A stretch of DNA of 64,000 bases from NCBI GenBank assembly GCA_026874595.1, contig CM049306.1, forward strand, positions 61,138,019-61,202,018. The letters are read 5' to 3'. Both the position numbers and the translations under genes were made by a program. How positions within the stretch are numbered: position 1 is the stretch's first letter; every line of letters begins with the position of its first letter. The stretch is from Sipunculus nudus. Lineage: Eukaryota; Annelida; Sipuncula; Golfingiida; Sipunculidae. This document shows, piece by piece, positions 1 through 13,951 of the stretch. The notes beneath the pieces are model-generated. The model ran no database searches, was not told where the DNA came from, and saw nothing but the letters and a program-made list of their open reading frames with translations.

Positions 1-202
1 TGGATCGTACCCACGATGCTGGTGACGAACGGATGGCTGTTGCTTGCCTTCTGTATTGTTGTCACATCCCCCTCCAGCGGCTTGAGGACTTCTTCCCACT
101 CCTTCTCCTCTGGTTCCTCCATCACCAGTGCTGCCTGTAGGGCCTGGCAGGCCAGCCACAGCTCCTGGGCTTGCCTCCCCTGTTTCTCCTGCTCAGCACG
201 TG
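1..202 (-). CDS. IMMT: IMMT exon 13 (mitofilin domain, cut by window edge)
   Basis: Exon opens after TTTTAG at 204-203 and runs open to position 1. It encodes ARAEQEKQGRQAQELWLACQ, then a helix and an acidic loop ending near HPFVTSIVGTI, equivalent to the human ARKAHQLWLSVEALK region and following insert. The remaining C-terminal mitofilin domain is outside the window. Confidence 0.97.
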
Positions 203-3200
203 CTAAAACAGTGACATTATCTATACTTTAGAGGATTTATTAAAATCCCAGGGTGATCACAATAACTGTCAGAATACCTCTAACATGATCAACCATACCA
301 AAAAAAATATCTGTTTTTTTTTAAATTAATACAGTGACATCACTAATTTACATCCGTATAGTCCCTGTCCCTGTGTGTTATTAGGGTTTTCCATTTTATT
401 CTTTCAACAATAAACAACAATTCTGTTTTCTGTTGGCTTGCATAATAAAAACAAAAAAATATGTTGCATACAGTTTTATTTGACAGACCTTCAGTAAAAA
501 GCAGTAAATTTTAAACTATCAAATTTATTTCCCCCCTCAAAATGTTAACACAGAAAACAAGTAAAATAATTTTTCAAATACATTTTTTTCTGAAATAATA
601 TAAATATTATTTTGATTTACTTGTATATCCAAGGGATAAGTGGGCTTCAGAACCACGTATGGTCAATCAGTAAACTGCTGAGTGTGTACGGTAGGCTGAG
701 AGTACATTGGGTCCATACACAGGGTCCATACACACTGAGATAGACCCACCTTCAATAGCAGATTCGATGCCTCGGAGTCTGGAGATCCAGCCGGCAATCT
801 CGGTGTGGAACTTGTCTCTCTCGAGGGTGAGCTTCTGACTGAGCAGACCCTCAAACTTATTGATGAGTTCCTGCTTCTGCACCCTCAGCACCTCTGCAAG
901 ATGGTCACTGTGTGCCGCAGCCTGCCTGGCCAGCTGCTGTCTCAGCTCCTGTTCAAATCTACCACGAGCTTCTACATCCTGTAAAAAATAAAGATTGGTA
1001 TATCCTTAGACAAAGCAGTCAAGAAATGACAGTAATGAAATAACATAAACTGGTGGTTCTGCTTCCTTGTTGACAATATAGATATAACATCTAGATAACA
1101 GAATTAATAAACTGAAAGAAGCATGTCCAAGAAGAATGTGACATCATTGTTTGGAACTACCACCTTCATAAAAACCTCAAGAAGTCATTTAGTTTCAGGT
1201 AAGATCTTGTTAAGTTTAGCATGATAGACTTTCTATCGAATGCTATATGTTAAGCAGATGGATTTTAATAATTTATTCAAGGGACCACATAAAGAGATGA
1301 GGACTGGACCACTTGGACTGGTCTTGTCTACAATTTTGGGTTGGACCGGACCGCTAATACAAAATACTGGACTGCTTATCCCTGGACCAGACCATTCCAG
1401 ACTGCTCTATCTAACGTGTAAAGGTTAAAGCTCAACATAACAATGGAGTTCGTTTCAACCTGCAAAAGGAAACTGCACTGCCATCTGGTGGAGACATTTA
1501 TGAACTATCGGTACTCTCAGTTCCAATGCCAGTTATCCCTGTGCTGCCATCTGTGATTAAGTTAATAAACTATAAACTGGTGCTGAGTGAATGACTTTAC
1601 CACGGTGATCATTAAATCCTCACAGAAACTGAAATTCTGTATATTGATCATGAAATATTCAATGTAAATAGGTTTTTTAGACACTTAAATAATTCTCCTT
1701 TAAAATTATAGATGGCTGAGTAACAATGACTTGTACAGACTGCATATCACGAATGTGCAGTCCATTTGTGTTCATATGCATACATATTCATGTAACTTAA
1801 GGATTAAATATTGCTCATCTTTCATTTATTATCATTTGAGTATGGGAAATAATAGCAGGAATGAAATTTAGTTAACAAGAGTTATTTGCCTGATTTACCA
1901 GTAATGCATCCAGTATATAACAGGACATTGGAAACTGATCAAATGGCGAGCAGGCACAATTTACAATTAATTTACCTGTTTTACCAAGCACTTACCCAGA
2001 CATCCTTCTCCAGTTCAAACTGTGCTTTCAGTCTGTTCAGCTCTGTGTCCAGCTGCTGTTCTGCCAGCCGTTCATCCTCAGTGCGCTGTCTGTCCACAGC
2101 CTTTTCCATCCTCTGTTGTTCCAGCGCTTGCTGCTCTGCGAGCTGCTTCTGAAGCTGCTCGATACGACGGTGAGCGTGGGCGATCAGCGAGTTTAACTCA
2201 TCCTCTGTCAGCTTCTTACCTAAAACATTAATCAAACTTGAATAACAAAGGAAAACCTTGTCAACATGTGACAGAATACAATGACCATAGAGATTTTTAA
2301 GGTCAGGTGAATTGGATAATACTTAATGAAACAACATTAAGAAAGATTAAGTAAAACAAAATTATTTTTTTTCTAGCACTGAAATAGTGCTCCACAACAG
2401 ACCGGTGTTATTGCCACATATAAAACAAAAGTACTATGAAATACTATGTATACAAGAAGAATTGCTAGGTCTGATCAATGGAAAAACATGAGAAAGAAAA
2501 CAGACAATTTTTAGACAGAAGCAATCAGGATGACGACAATTTAAAATCAGCAATTCTGCAGTGTTGTAACTGACCTCTGCGACCTCCAATCTTAACATCT
2601 GGTCTGATGCTCTCCAGTTCCTTCTTGAACTGTTCACGGCCCTTCTCTACCAAATCTTTGAATTCTTCCATCATGCGAGCATCAGTCAGTGCTTTATCAA
2701 ACTGAAAATAAAATCTGCAGTCAGTTAGGCTGGCAAATGTCAGAAATGTAAATACTTAAGTATTAATCATCAGTGTGAGATTATCTTTAAAAATTGGCAT
2801 CTTTTATTCAAGAAAGTATGTGACATTTATCTGAATAACCATGAAGGAAACAATGTAGCAACTGTTACACAATAATAGTACTGTCTGTATTGTCATGATG
2901 AACTGATGAAGAGAACAAAAGACTACATATTTTGACTGTATTTAATTTGCTTTGACATTGTGAATCACCAAAAAATCATTGTTGCATCATGTGAATAATC
3001 TATAAACCTTTTTGATTTGCTACATCATTCTTTGTAGTCTTGCACTTATTTTTATACAAATTCTTCTTGGAGGAATCAATAATCATATCAGTTCTTGTCA
3101 GAGCCAGCAACATTGTCACTTATTATTATTTTGATTATTAGAGAAACTGACCATCATATCAGTTCTCTTGCATCAAAGGATAATCATACAAGCCTTAGTA

Positions 3201-6200
3201 GTCTGCCACCTAAAAAAAACCTAAACCTGTTCCTGTAAAGAATTTCTTTCTAACTGGACAAATTCATCTTAGATTTAGAAAAAATTTTAACACACATCAT
3301 ATTTATGTTAAAGAAAATATCTTACTCAGTTTGTATTTTTACCAATATTTCAACAGTAAGTACAGAGAATAACGGAAATTTTCAGAATTGAGAAGAAATA
3401 AGCATTATGTTTGACCTCAGATAATCTGCTAAACTAGAGTGAGCTTCAGTAGGAGATTGAGGTGCTAAACTAGAGTGAGCTTCAGAAGGAGATTTAGGTG
3501 CTAAACTAGAATGAGCTTCAGTAGGAGATTAAGGAGTTAAACTAGAGTGAGCTTCAGTAGGAGATCTAGGTGCTAAACTAGAGTGAGCTTAAGTAGGAGA
3601 TTGAGGTGCTAAACTAGAGTGAGCTTAAGTAGGAGATCTAGTTACTAGAGTGAGCTCAAGTGGGAGATTTAGGTGCTAAACTAGAGTGGGCTTTAGTAGG
3701 AGATCAAGGTGCTGAACTAGAGTGAGCTTCAGTAGGTTTGACCTCAGAGAATTATGCAGTAATGAGGGAGATTGAGATGCTAAACTAGAGTGAGCTTCAG
3801 TAGGCCTTTGAGCAGTAAAGGGTTAAAAATGATAATTTTTTTAGTCTTCAATGGGATACACTCAATGAGACCAGTCATTTAGTGCTAATGTCTCTGTTGT
3901 CTACAAAGCCATATGTAAGTGATCTTCTTAATGACCATTAATTATCATAATGCATATGATATATATCAAGAATGCAACCATTTTTTAAGTGAGAATTAAT
4001 AACAGAATGATAATTCATTTTTTTTTCCGTAAACTGGTTCTAATGAAAAGCTATCTCAAATCAACTGATGAGGTGGTTGCAGATAAATGACATAGTTGGA
4101 TATAAATCTTTCAAAGGATGAGGTGTTGAATTAAATCTTAAGGATTTACTTGACCTAAAGGATTTACTTGACCTAGTTATTAAAAGTCATGTTTTAGCAC
4201 AGGGGTTGATGCTAATTATATGTCCTATTAAGCACATAACTGAAGTAAATTTGGGCCTGTCAGTGGTAGTATCATGAACAGTATCTGTTTACAGTGAGTG
4301 AGCTTTTACACACACCTTGTTGGCGGCTGTCTGGACATTGTATCTCAGCTTACTCAGCGTTTGTTCCACATCGTTTATGATCTTGTTTTTCTGTGTTATC
4401 ACATTCTCTTTACCTCCCTGTATAGCAGCCTTCAGCTTCTCAAGGTGCATGCTGGAAATTAAATTACAACTAGAATATCAGCAGAAGCTGACAAAAGCCC
4501 TCAGCCAAAAGAACAGTGTTTAGAGGTGGTAACAGTAACAAGTACTAAATATCTGTTCTCACATGGATGTATATCATCTGTACATGTCTCAGTTACAAAT
4601 TTAAAATGGAGAGGTATGTACCATGATTCATAACAATCCACCAAATGCTTCCTGAAAAATAAGCTTCTAAGTTTTATTCTATTATCAGCTCTGTGACCTT
4701 GAAAAGTAGGTCAAGGTCACCCATCTTCGAACTTGACAGAGATTTTGTCGATATACATCTTCACCAAAGAAATAAAATTCCTATTGTGAATCCTTTTAGA
4801 GGTATCCCGCTCACAAGGCCAAAGTTGAAAAATCCAAGATAAATTCATTAAAAATCAGAAATTGCAGGTGGCGCCCCCAAACTTGTGCAGCAGTTACAGA
4901 CCATCACTCCCTATGATCATAGCAAGTATTGTGAAAATCCAGCCAATGGTTCCTGAGAAATAAGCTTCTAAATGTTTTTTCTATAATCAGCTCTAAAACT
5001 TAGAAAAATAGGTCAAGGTCACCCATCTTCAAACTTGACCGAGATTTTGTCAATATACATCTTCACCGAAAAAATAAAATTCCTACGGTGAATCCTTTTA
5101 GAGATATCCCGCTCACAAGCCCAAAGTTGAAAAATCCGATAAAAATTCATTAAAAATCAGATATTGAAGGTGGCGCCACCAAACTTGTGAAGCAGGTACA
5201 GATTATCAGTCCCAATAATCATAGTAAGTTTTGTGAAAATCCACCAAATGGTTCCTGAGTAATAAGCATCTAAGTGTTTTTCTATAATCAGCTCTAAAAT
5301 GTAGAAAAATAGGTCAAGGTCACCCATCTTCGAACTTGACCAAGATTTTGTCGATATACATCTTTACCGAGGAAAAAAATTCTTACGGTGAATCCTTTTC
5401 AAGATATCCCGCTTACAAGGTAAAAGTTAACGGATGCCGGACGGACGGACGGACGGACAGCTTGGGTGACGACAATAGCCCATCAGCCTAAGGGCTGAGG
5501 GCTAAAAAGTACTTGCGATCAGAATTACCTTGGAACTCAATTGACCTATCCATGAACTCTATATGACCTTAATCACATATTCATTCAATGAATAATAATA
5601 AGCACTGGACTAACGAGCAACCAATCAGCTGACCTTAAACATTGAAAAGTGTCAATCATCTGAAAAAAAAAAACAAAATTTTGCATAATTTGACAGAGCT
5701 CTGTCAAACAGAACATGTGTAGTCTGTACCAGTAGGCAGTACCCAGGTCGGCATGTTTTCCAGGATATTTTTTTTATACAAAGGAGACAGTTTAAAGAAT
5801 TCTAGGCAATAGGCTGCAGGAGCCATTTCTCTGACTACCGAGTAAATAAAAATGTCTTACCTGGCATGTAATTCGTATAAGACAAATAATCCATAATATT
5901 GCAAAACAGTTCACAATGACTGCGATATGAGGACAGCAATACCAGTTGATGAGGTCAGTCAATACAAAGACATGCCTCATCTACCTTTGTGACATCATTA
6001 TTATATTGTAAGAAGCTCTCGCTACCATGGGCATGGGCCACCTTCTGTGTAGGAGCGTTTGGGGGGCTCATTGTAATAATTAGGTTAAAAGGGCTGAGCA
6101 TTTGGGCTCTGGTGGATAGGTCAATTGTCCAACTTGACTTGAAGGTACAGGTGTGTATTGCCAAGAAAAATGTGTCTTTGGAGCTAGTGTTATTAGTCAT

Positions 6201-8397
6201 GGTAGTTTGTGTATGAAGAAAAAAATTCATGTTTATTAATAAAACATTATTGTGATTATTACATGACAGACCTATACAGCTGTGATTGGATTTTATTTGA
6301 AAATCCAATGTTTTCATACATTTTTTTACTGAAGCCTGTGCCCCCATCAAATTTCATTAACAACCATTAAGCCATATCTCTGATAGAATGTGACTAATGT
6401 ATAATGTTCAGGGAATATACAACTACAAATGGGACCGCAATAAGATAGTTGTCTAATAGAGGTCTGAAATAGAGATAAAAAAAGAATTGGGACCCTAAAA
6501 ATGGTTATTATTTTGAGGTGGTAGCTAAATATAGGTGGTCGTTAAATGAAGTTTAACTTTAATTGTATTCAATTGTATAATATCAAGATTACTCACAGTC
6601 AAGGACAATACAAAATTTTAAGCAAGCCCTTTTATATTGCCCATGGTTTCAGACATGCTTTTTGTGAAAGGAAACTGCCCATTTTTTATAAGTGATCCTG
6701 CCTGAACTGTTATATCTTATCTGTACACTCTGCAAAATTTTTATTTAACAGTTTTTTTAAATTGATAAAAAAAGCCCCAAATAAACTTGCAATCACTCAG
6801 TAATGGTTTAACTTATATGCACACTATCACATTCTACTTACTTGGCATCCTCTGACACCTGTTCAACTTTTGCCATGGCGACAGAGCGTGCATCTAGAGC
6901 CTTTGATACTGCTTCCCACTCACTCTGGGCATTAGTGGCCTAAAAAAAGATCACCCATGTTTAAAAAGTAGAACCTGACTGCATGACCAACTCAGTGTAA
7001 AACATACTCGTCTTTGTCCTGAGACTGACCAACATCTCATGTGACCATAAGAGTATCAAGTTAATATTTTTTGCATCCATCAGGAATCCTATTGTTATCA
7101 TCACATTTGCCGTTGCTGTTTGCCAAAGCATGCCTGGCAAAATGGTTTACAGATGAAAATAATTTAGGTGCTGTCATTCCTCCAAGAAAACAGCATCTTT
7201 TACACTTTAAATCACAATATTTGTGACCCTACTGCACAGACTTCAGAGACAATGCTGTATGAGGAGATGTTTCAAAGTTTTTCTAAGTCATATTGTAACT
7301 CCTTGGTGAGAGCACAGGGATTCCTTTGCAAATGAAACAAGGGACCCATGGTTTACATCACTCAGCTGAACTTTGTAAAATTTTAGAAAATGCAAACTGA
7401 ACTTATTTCTATTTTTTTTTATATATATTAGCATTTGAAATGGCCCTGCTATCTGGTGATAATCAAATATTAAATATGTGAATGCAAGACAAATACAGCA
7501 TGTGCACTTTTATGGGCTACATCAAAGATGCAGGAACCTCTCAAATCAATGGTTTTCATACCATAGTAGGCATTCTTCAGTCTTGGAAGGCTATGGAGTT
7601 GCGCCCATGATGGGTGTTCTAGAATAGCACTTTTCTTGTATGGCTGGTCAGGCAAACGTTGGAGGGGCAGTCTCTCCCACAGCGAGTAATCAGGAACTCT
7701 GATGTTGTTTTGTCAGTTTGGCTTCTGCATCTCGACTTTGGATTGCTTAGCTAGGGTCTCTTAAACTTGACGAGGCCTTTCTGTACTGTCTGCCTCCAGG
7801 TTGTTCGTACTGAGGCAGTGGCTTCTCAGAAGCAATTTTTCGGCCCTCTGACATTAAGACCAGATTACTGGCTGAGTGCCTTTACATCTAGGTCTGAGGA
7901 ACGCATTATAAGGCCCCATGAGGATGCAAATATTTTCACATCCTTTCAGTTTGGGTTGTGAGTTCACATGTATTCTCTTGTGTTAATTCATCATTCTTAG
8001 CATAATGTTAAGATTATGGATTGTTTACCACATTATGACTGCAACATGATGGAAGACCAATGCTATGCATTCCTCAATATTGCTTGTTTCGCGACTCAAG
8101 TAGGCTTACAAGCCCAATTATAATTGCCTACTGAGTCAGGTTGTCATGGCTAGCTTCTCAGTTGCTCAGTTCGATGCCCATGGTCTCTCTCGCAGATATC
8201 TTGAGATCCTTAGGAATACGACCTTCGTCCATTCTCACTTCATGTCCCAGCCTTCCCATGTGTCTTTGTATGGGTAAGGCGTACATGCTGGGGATTTCAG
8301 CTCTTCTCATGACAGCAGTGTTTGGCACTTTATCCTGCCAGCTGATGCCCAGGATGCAGCGGACACAGCACATGTGGAAAGCATTCAGCTAGTGCTG

Positions 8398-8463
<66 letters not shown>

Positions 8464-11400
8464 CACTTTATTACATATATACATGTAATATTTAAACGTT
8501 AAGTATTATATAAAGAGTTAGTGAAAATATGCATTTTAAAAAGTTTAAGGTGAAAACAATGCAAAGCATGTCTAAAAACAGATTTTCATTAAGGTCTGTC
8601 TGTCCATCAGTTTTTTGGTTTTTCAGTAATTTTTATTTGCACATCTCAAAATGTTATGGGTGGATTTCCAACAAACTTTAGTGAGAGATATTCCCTGGGG
8701 CAAAGACAGAACCTGTTATCAGTAGCTGATAAGGGTCACTATAATATATATATATGCAGGAGCTATCATGAAGTAGTAACAAATGGTGGTGACATCTGGT
8801 GGTGGACTTTTTATCTCTTTGTTATACATGTTTATTGATAAGTTAAGATTTTACCTCATCCTGGATGTCCATGGCCTTTCTCAGCTGCTCAGCGTGAATC
8901 TTTGTTGCTGCTACAGCCTCATCATAAGCCAAAATCATACGACTGATCACTTCTGTAGCACCCATACTGGCCTCCTCAAGGATCAGCTCCAGAGCTAAAA
9001 CAAAAATTTTGAATTCATTTAAAGAAAAATATATGCCTCAGCTCAGAAGTATAACACTAAAAAAGTAATAATAACTGGCAGTCAGGCTAAGCATCTGAGC
9101 TGAAGTATGATGTTTTACATAAAGCAGGAAGACCGAATCTCAGAGTTAAGTACAACAGACAGACAGCAACCAGACGCAGCCTCAGCTCAGAAGTATAACA
9201 CCATAGACCCAGCCTCAGTGCTAAAATCACTAAAACTGAATTAAAATGCACAAAATGTCACAAGTTTAGATAATACACACAAATATATATACACAGCCCT
9301 ACTACAGTGGAACTTGATCATTTGATTTAAAAACATCATTTAGCATAATCTGTATAAAAATGCAACTGCAATTGTATTGTCCAGTTGTAATGTACATCTA
9401 TAATGTCTTATTTAAGGCACATTTTAGTTACTGAATAAGAGCAGGAGTGGAAGGGGGTGAGTAGTAAGACTGAATAGTTATTTTAAACCTTTTATGATTA
9501 TAACATACTTCTAAATAATTACATAGGCTGGTGTAGTATAATACATGCAAGGATATACTACTCACCAATCCAAAACAGCACCTACTGATGAGCAGTAATT
9601 GTTCAACAGTCTGACATCAGTGGATGAAAATGTCACAAAAAGTAATTTTTTTTTTTAATGTTTTTTTTAATGTAATTGCCTCCAGTTTTTTAATGCTAAC
9701 TTTACAAGCTTTATGTACATGTGCAGATTGTCCTTCAGGTTTTGGTCTACATGACAGGGCAGCAGCACAAGGTTCCTTTAATTTTTTATACTGGTATTAA
9801 CTAGGCCTGATGACTACAGGACCAGATGCCCCTGGGTGTGTAATTGACCCCATTGCTGGGTCATACCACGAAGGAACCCTTGAAAGGTGCACTTGTTTCT
9901 GAGTGAAATACCGCCATGGGGCATATCTTTCCCGTTAGCCCTGCACAGTGCTCACCCTAAGTGTGGGCCCAACATAAAACAAGTGACCCAGGGGTCATGA
10001 CGCTCAGCTGACCAGGAAGACATTGACAAAAGTAATTTTATCATCTGAATGTCAAATTTGAATGAAATACTTTTTCCAAACTTGACCTTTTGTATAAAAT
10101 CATCCAATATTCATTGGGGTACTATGGAGCTCTGTAGCATGAGGGATATGGGTAACAGACACCTATTTTCAAGGTTTACAAGATGACTTTTCAGGGGTCT
10201 TCCAGCATGTCAAAAAATAAAATTCTAGGTCCAGTTATTATGATTTGTGCCCTGTTAACAAATCCAAATGTTTATTCTGGGGGGTATTTCAAAGCCGCAT
10301 AGGATGAAGGATATGGGTAACAGAGATGTAATTTCAGGTGCACAAGGAGACTTTTCAGGGGCCTCCCAGCATATCAAGAAAGGAGATTCTAGGTCAAGTC
10401 ATTATAATTTGTGCTCTGTTAACAGATGACCAAATCTTTATTCTGGGGAGTACTTCGGAGCCCCAGAGCATGAAGGATATGGGTAACAGGGACCTTATTT
10501 CGGGTTTCCATGTAGACCTTTTATGGGCTTCCCTGGAGGTGAGGACAGAAGATTCTAGGTCCAGTCATTATGATTTGTGCCCTGTTAATATATGACCAAA
10601 TCTTTATTCTGGGGGGTACTTCAGAGCCCCATAGCTTACAGAATATGGGTAACAGGGACCTTATTTCAGGTTTCCATGTAGACCTTTTATGGGCTTCCCT
10701 GGAGGTGAGGACAGAAGATTCTAGGTCCAGTCATTATGATTTGTGCCCTGTTTACAGATGACCAAATGTTTAAAGATCACAAAAGTAGAGAAAAAAAATC
10801 GTAAAAAATAAAAAAAATATAGGTGGCGCCACCAATCTCCAGAAATTGATGAAACACTGCATGATCAATATCCATGCAAAGAATCATGGTGATTAATGCA
10901 TTAGTTGTTCAGAAACTTGAGCTTTTGTATTAAATTTTGCATTATTCTGGGGGGTACTTCAGAACCCCATAGCTCGAAGAATATAGGTCACAGTGACCTA
11001 ATTTCAGGTTTACAAGGAGAATTTTCATAGACCTCCCAGGATTTCAAGTAAGAAGATTCCCGGTCTAGCGGTTTCGATTTGTGCCCTGTTAACAGACAGA
11101 CGCCTGGATGGCTGGACGGACGACGGACAAAAGGTGATCCCTACAGCTCAGATGACTTTCAGTCAGCTGAGCTAAAATTGAAAAAATACAGGTGGCGCCA
11201 CCAGAATGCAGAAACTGATGAAACATATCATGATCAATATCCATGCAAAGAATCATGGTGATCAATATAATAATTGTTCAGATACTTGAGCTTTTGTATC
11301 AAATTTTCCATTATTCTGGGGGTACTTCGGAGCCCCATAGGTCTCGGTTATGGGTAACAGAGACCTAATTTCAAGTTTTTAAGGAAACTTTTCATGGGCC

Positions 11401-13916
11401 TCTCAGCATGTCAAGAGAGAAGATTCTAGGTCCAGTTGTTATGATTTGTGCCCTGTTAACAGATGACCGCATCTTATGAGGTCTCAAAAATAGAGAAAAA
11501 ATTCGTAAAAATAAAAAAAATACAGGTGGCGCCACCATACTGCAGAAACTGATGACACATTCCATGATCAATATCCATGCAAAGAATCATGGTGATCACT
11601 GCAATAGTTGTTTAGATACTTGAGCTTTTGTATCAAATTGTCCATTTTTCTTAGGGATACTTCAGATGACTTACAGTCAGCTGAGCTAAAAACACTTAAT
11701 GGTCAATATCCATGCAAAGAATCATGATGATCTCCGTATTAGTTGTTCAGATACTTCAGCTTTTGTATCAAATTGTCCATTATTCTGAGGGATACTTCAG
11801 AGTCCTATAGCTTGAAGGATATGGGTAACAGAGACCTAATTTCAAGTTTCCACAGGCACTCTTCATGGGCCTCCTTGCATGACAAGAATGAAGTTTCTAG
11901 GTCCAGTTGTTGCAATTTGTACCCTCTTGATAGATAACATAGGTGGCGCCACCAGTCTGCAGGAACTGATAGAACATCTCATAATCAATATGTATGCCAA
12001 AAATCATGACCATCAGTGATGTAGTTATTGAGATATTGAAGTTTTTGTATGAAATTTTTTACTACTCTGGGGGGGGGGGTACTTTGGGGCCCCATAGCTC
12101 GAAGGATATGGGTAACAGAGACCTAATTTCTGGTTTCCATGGAGACTTTTCATAGGTCTTCGAGTGTGTTGAGAATGAAGATTCTAGGTCCAGTCGTTAC
12201 TATTTGTGCCATGCTAACAGATGACAGCATCCTTAAAGGTCTCAAAAATAGAGGAAAAAATCGTAAAAAATTGAACGATACAGGTGGCACCACCAGTCTG
12301 CAGGAACAGATGACACATCTCATGATCAATAGTTATGCCACAAATCATGACCATCATTCAAGTAGTTAATGAGATATTGAAGTTTTTGTATGAAATTTTT
12401 TACTTTTCTTGGGGGTACTTTAGGGCTCCATAGCTCGAAGAATATGGGTAACAGAGACCTAATTTTGGTTTCCATGGAGACTTTTCATAGGTCTCTCAGT
12501 GTGTCGAGAATGAAGATTCTAGGTCCAGTCGTTATGATTTGTGCCACGTTAACAGATGACAGCATCCTTAAAGGTCTCAAAAAAAAGAGGAAAAAATCGT
12601 AAAAAATCAAACAATTCAGGTGGCGCCACAAGTCTGCAGGAACTGATGGAACATTTCATAATCAATACGTATGCCAAAAATCATGACTATCAGTATTGTA
12701 GTTATTGAGATATTGAAGTTTTTGTATGAAATTTTTGACTACTCTGGGGGGGGGTACTTTGGGGCCCCATAGCTCGAAGGATATGGTTAACAGAGACCTA
12801 ATTTCTGGTTTCCAAGGATATTTTTCATGGACCTCTCAGTGTGTCAAGAATGAAGATTCTAGGTCCAGCTGTACGATTTGTGCCATGCTAACAGATGACA
12901 GCATCCTTAAAGGTCTCAAAAGTAGAGGAAAAAATTGTAAAAAATCGAACAATAAAGGTGGCACCACCAGTCTGCAGGAAGTGATGACACATCTCATGAT
13001 CAATAGTTATGCCACAAATCATGACCATCAGTCAAGTAGTTAATGAGATATTGAAGTTTTTGTATGAAATTTTTTACTTTTCTTGGGGGTACTTTGGGGC
13101 TCCATAGCTCGAAGAATATGGGTAACAGAGACCTAATTTCTGGTTTCCATGGAGACTTTTCATAGGTCTCTCAGTGTGTCAAGAATGAAGATTCTACGTC
13201 CAGTCTTTACAATTTGTGCCTTGTTAACAGATGTTTACATTTTGAAAGGTCTCAAAAATAGAGAAAAAAATTTGTAAAAAATTGAACGATACAGGTGGCG
13301 CCACCAGTCTGCAGGAAGTGATGGAACATCTCATTATCAATATGTATGACAAAAATCATGACCATCAGTCAAGTATTTAATAAGATATTGAAGTTTTTGT
13401 ATGAAATTTTGGACTTTTCTGGGGGGTACTTTGGGGCCCCATAGCTGGAAGGATATGGGTAACAGAGACCTAATTTCTGGTTTCCATAGAGACTTTTCAT
13501 AGGTCTCTCAGTGTGTCGAGAATGAAGATTCTAAGTCCAGTCATTACGATTTGTGCCTTGTTAACAGATGTTCACATTTTTAAAGGTCTCAAAAATAGAG
13601 AAAAAAATTCGTAAAAAATCGAAAAATACAGGTGGCGCCACCAGTCTTCAGGAACTGATGGAACCTCTCATGATCAATATGTATGCCAAAAATCATGACC
13701 ATCAGTCAAGTAGTTAATGAGATATTGAAGTTTTTGTATGAAATTTTGGACTTTTCTGGGGGGTACTTTGGGGCCCCTTAGCTTGAAGGATATGGGTGAC
13801 AGAGAACTAATTTCTGGTTTCCAAGGAGATTTTTCATGGACCTCCCAGGATGTCAAGTAAGAAGATTCCAGTTCTAGTGGTTACGATTTGTGCCTGGTTA
13901 ACGGACAGACAGACGG

Positions 13917-13951
<35 letters not shown>

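Larger units (their letters stand above)
203..2574 (-). other. IMMT introns 10-12, no further gene
   Basis: Apart from exons 11 and 12, nothing coding is seen. Intron 12 (203-749) is plain AT-rich sequence. Intron 11 (979-1995) has a short GGACC/GGTCC-rich stretch at about 1,280-1,400 of unknown origin. Intron 10 (2220-2574) shows nothing. Confidence 0.7.

Noticed and set aside
5955..6350. 131-codon minus-strand frame in IMMT intron 8, overlapped by a plus-strand frame
   Set aside because: No family similarity, no splice context, and both strands are equally open, so chance.
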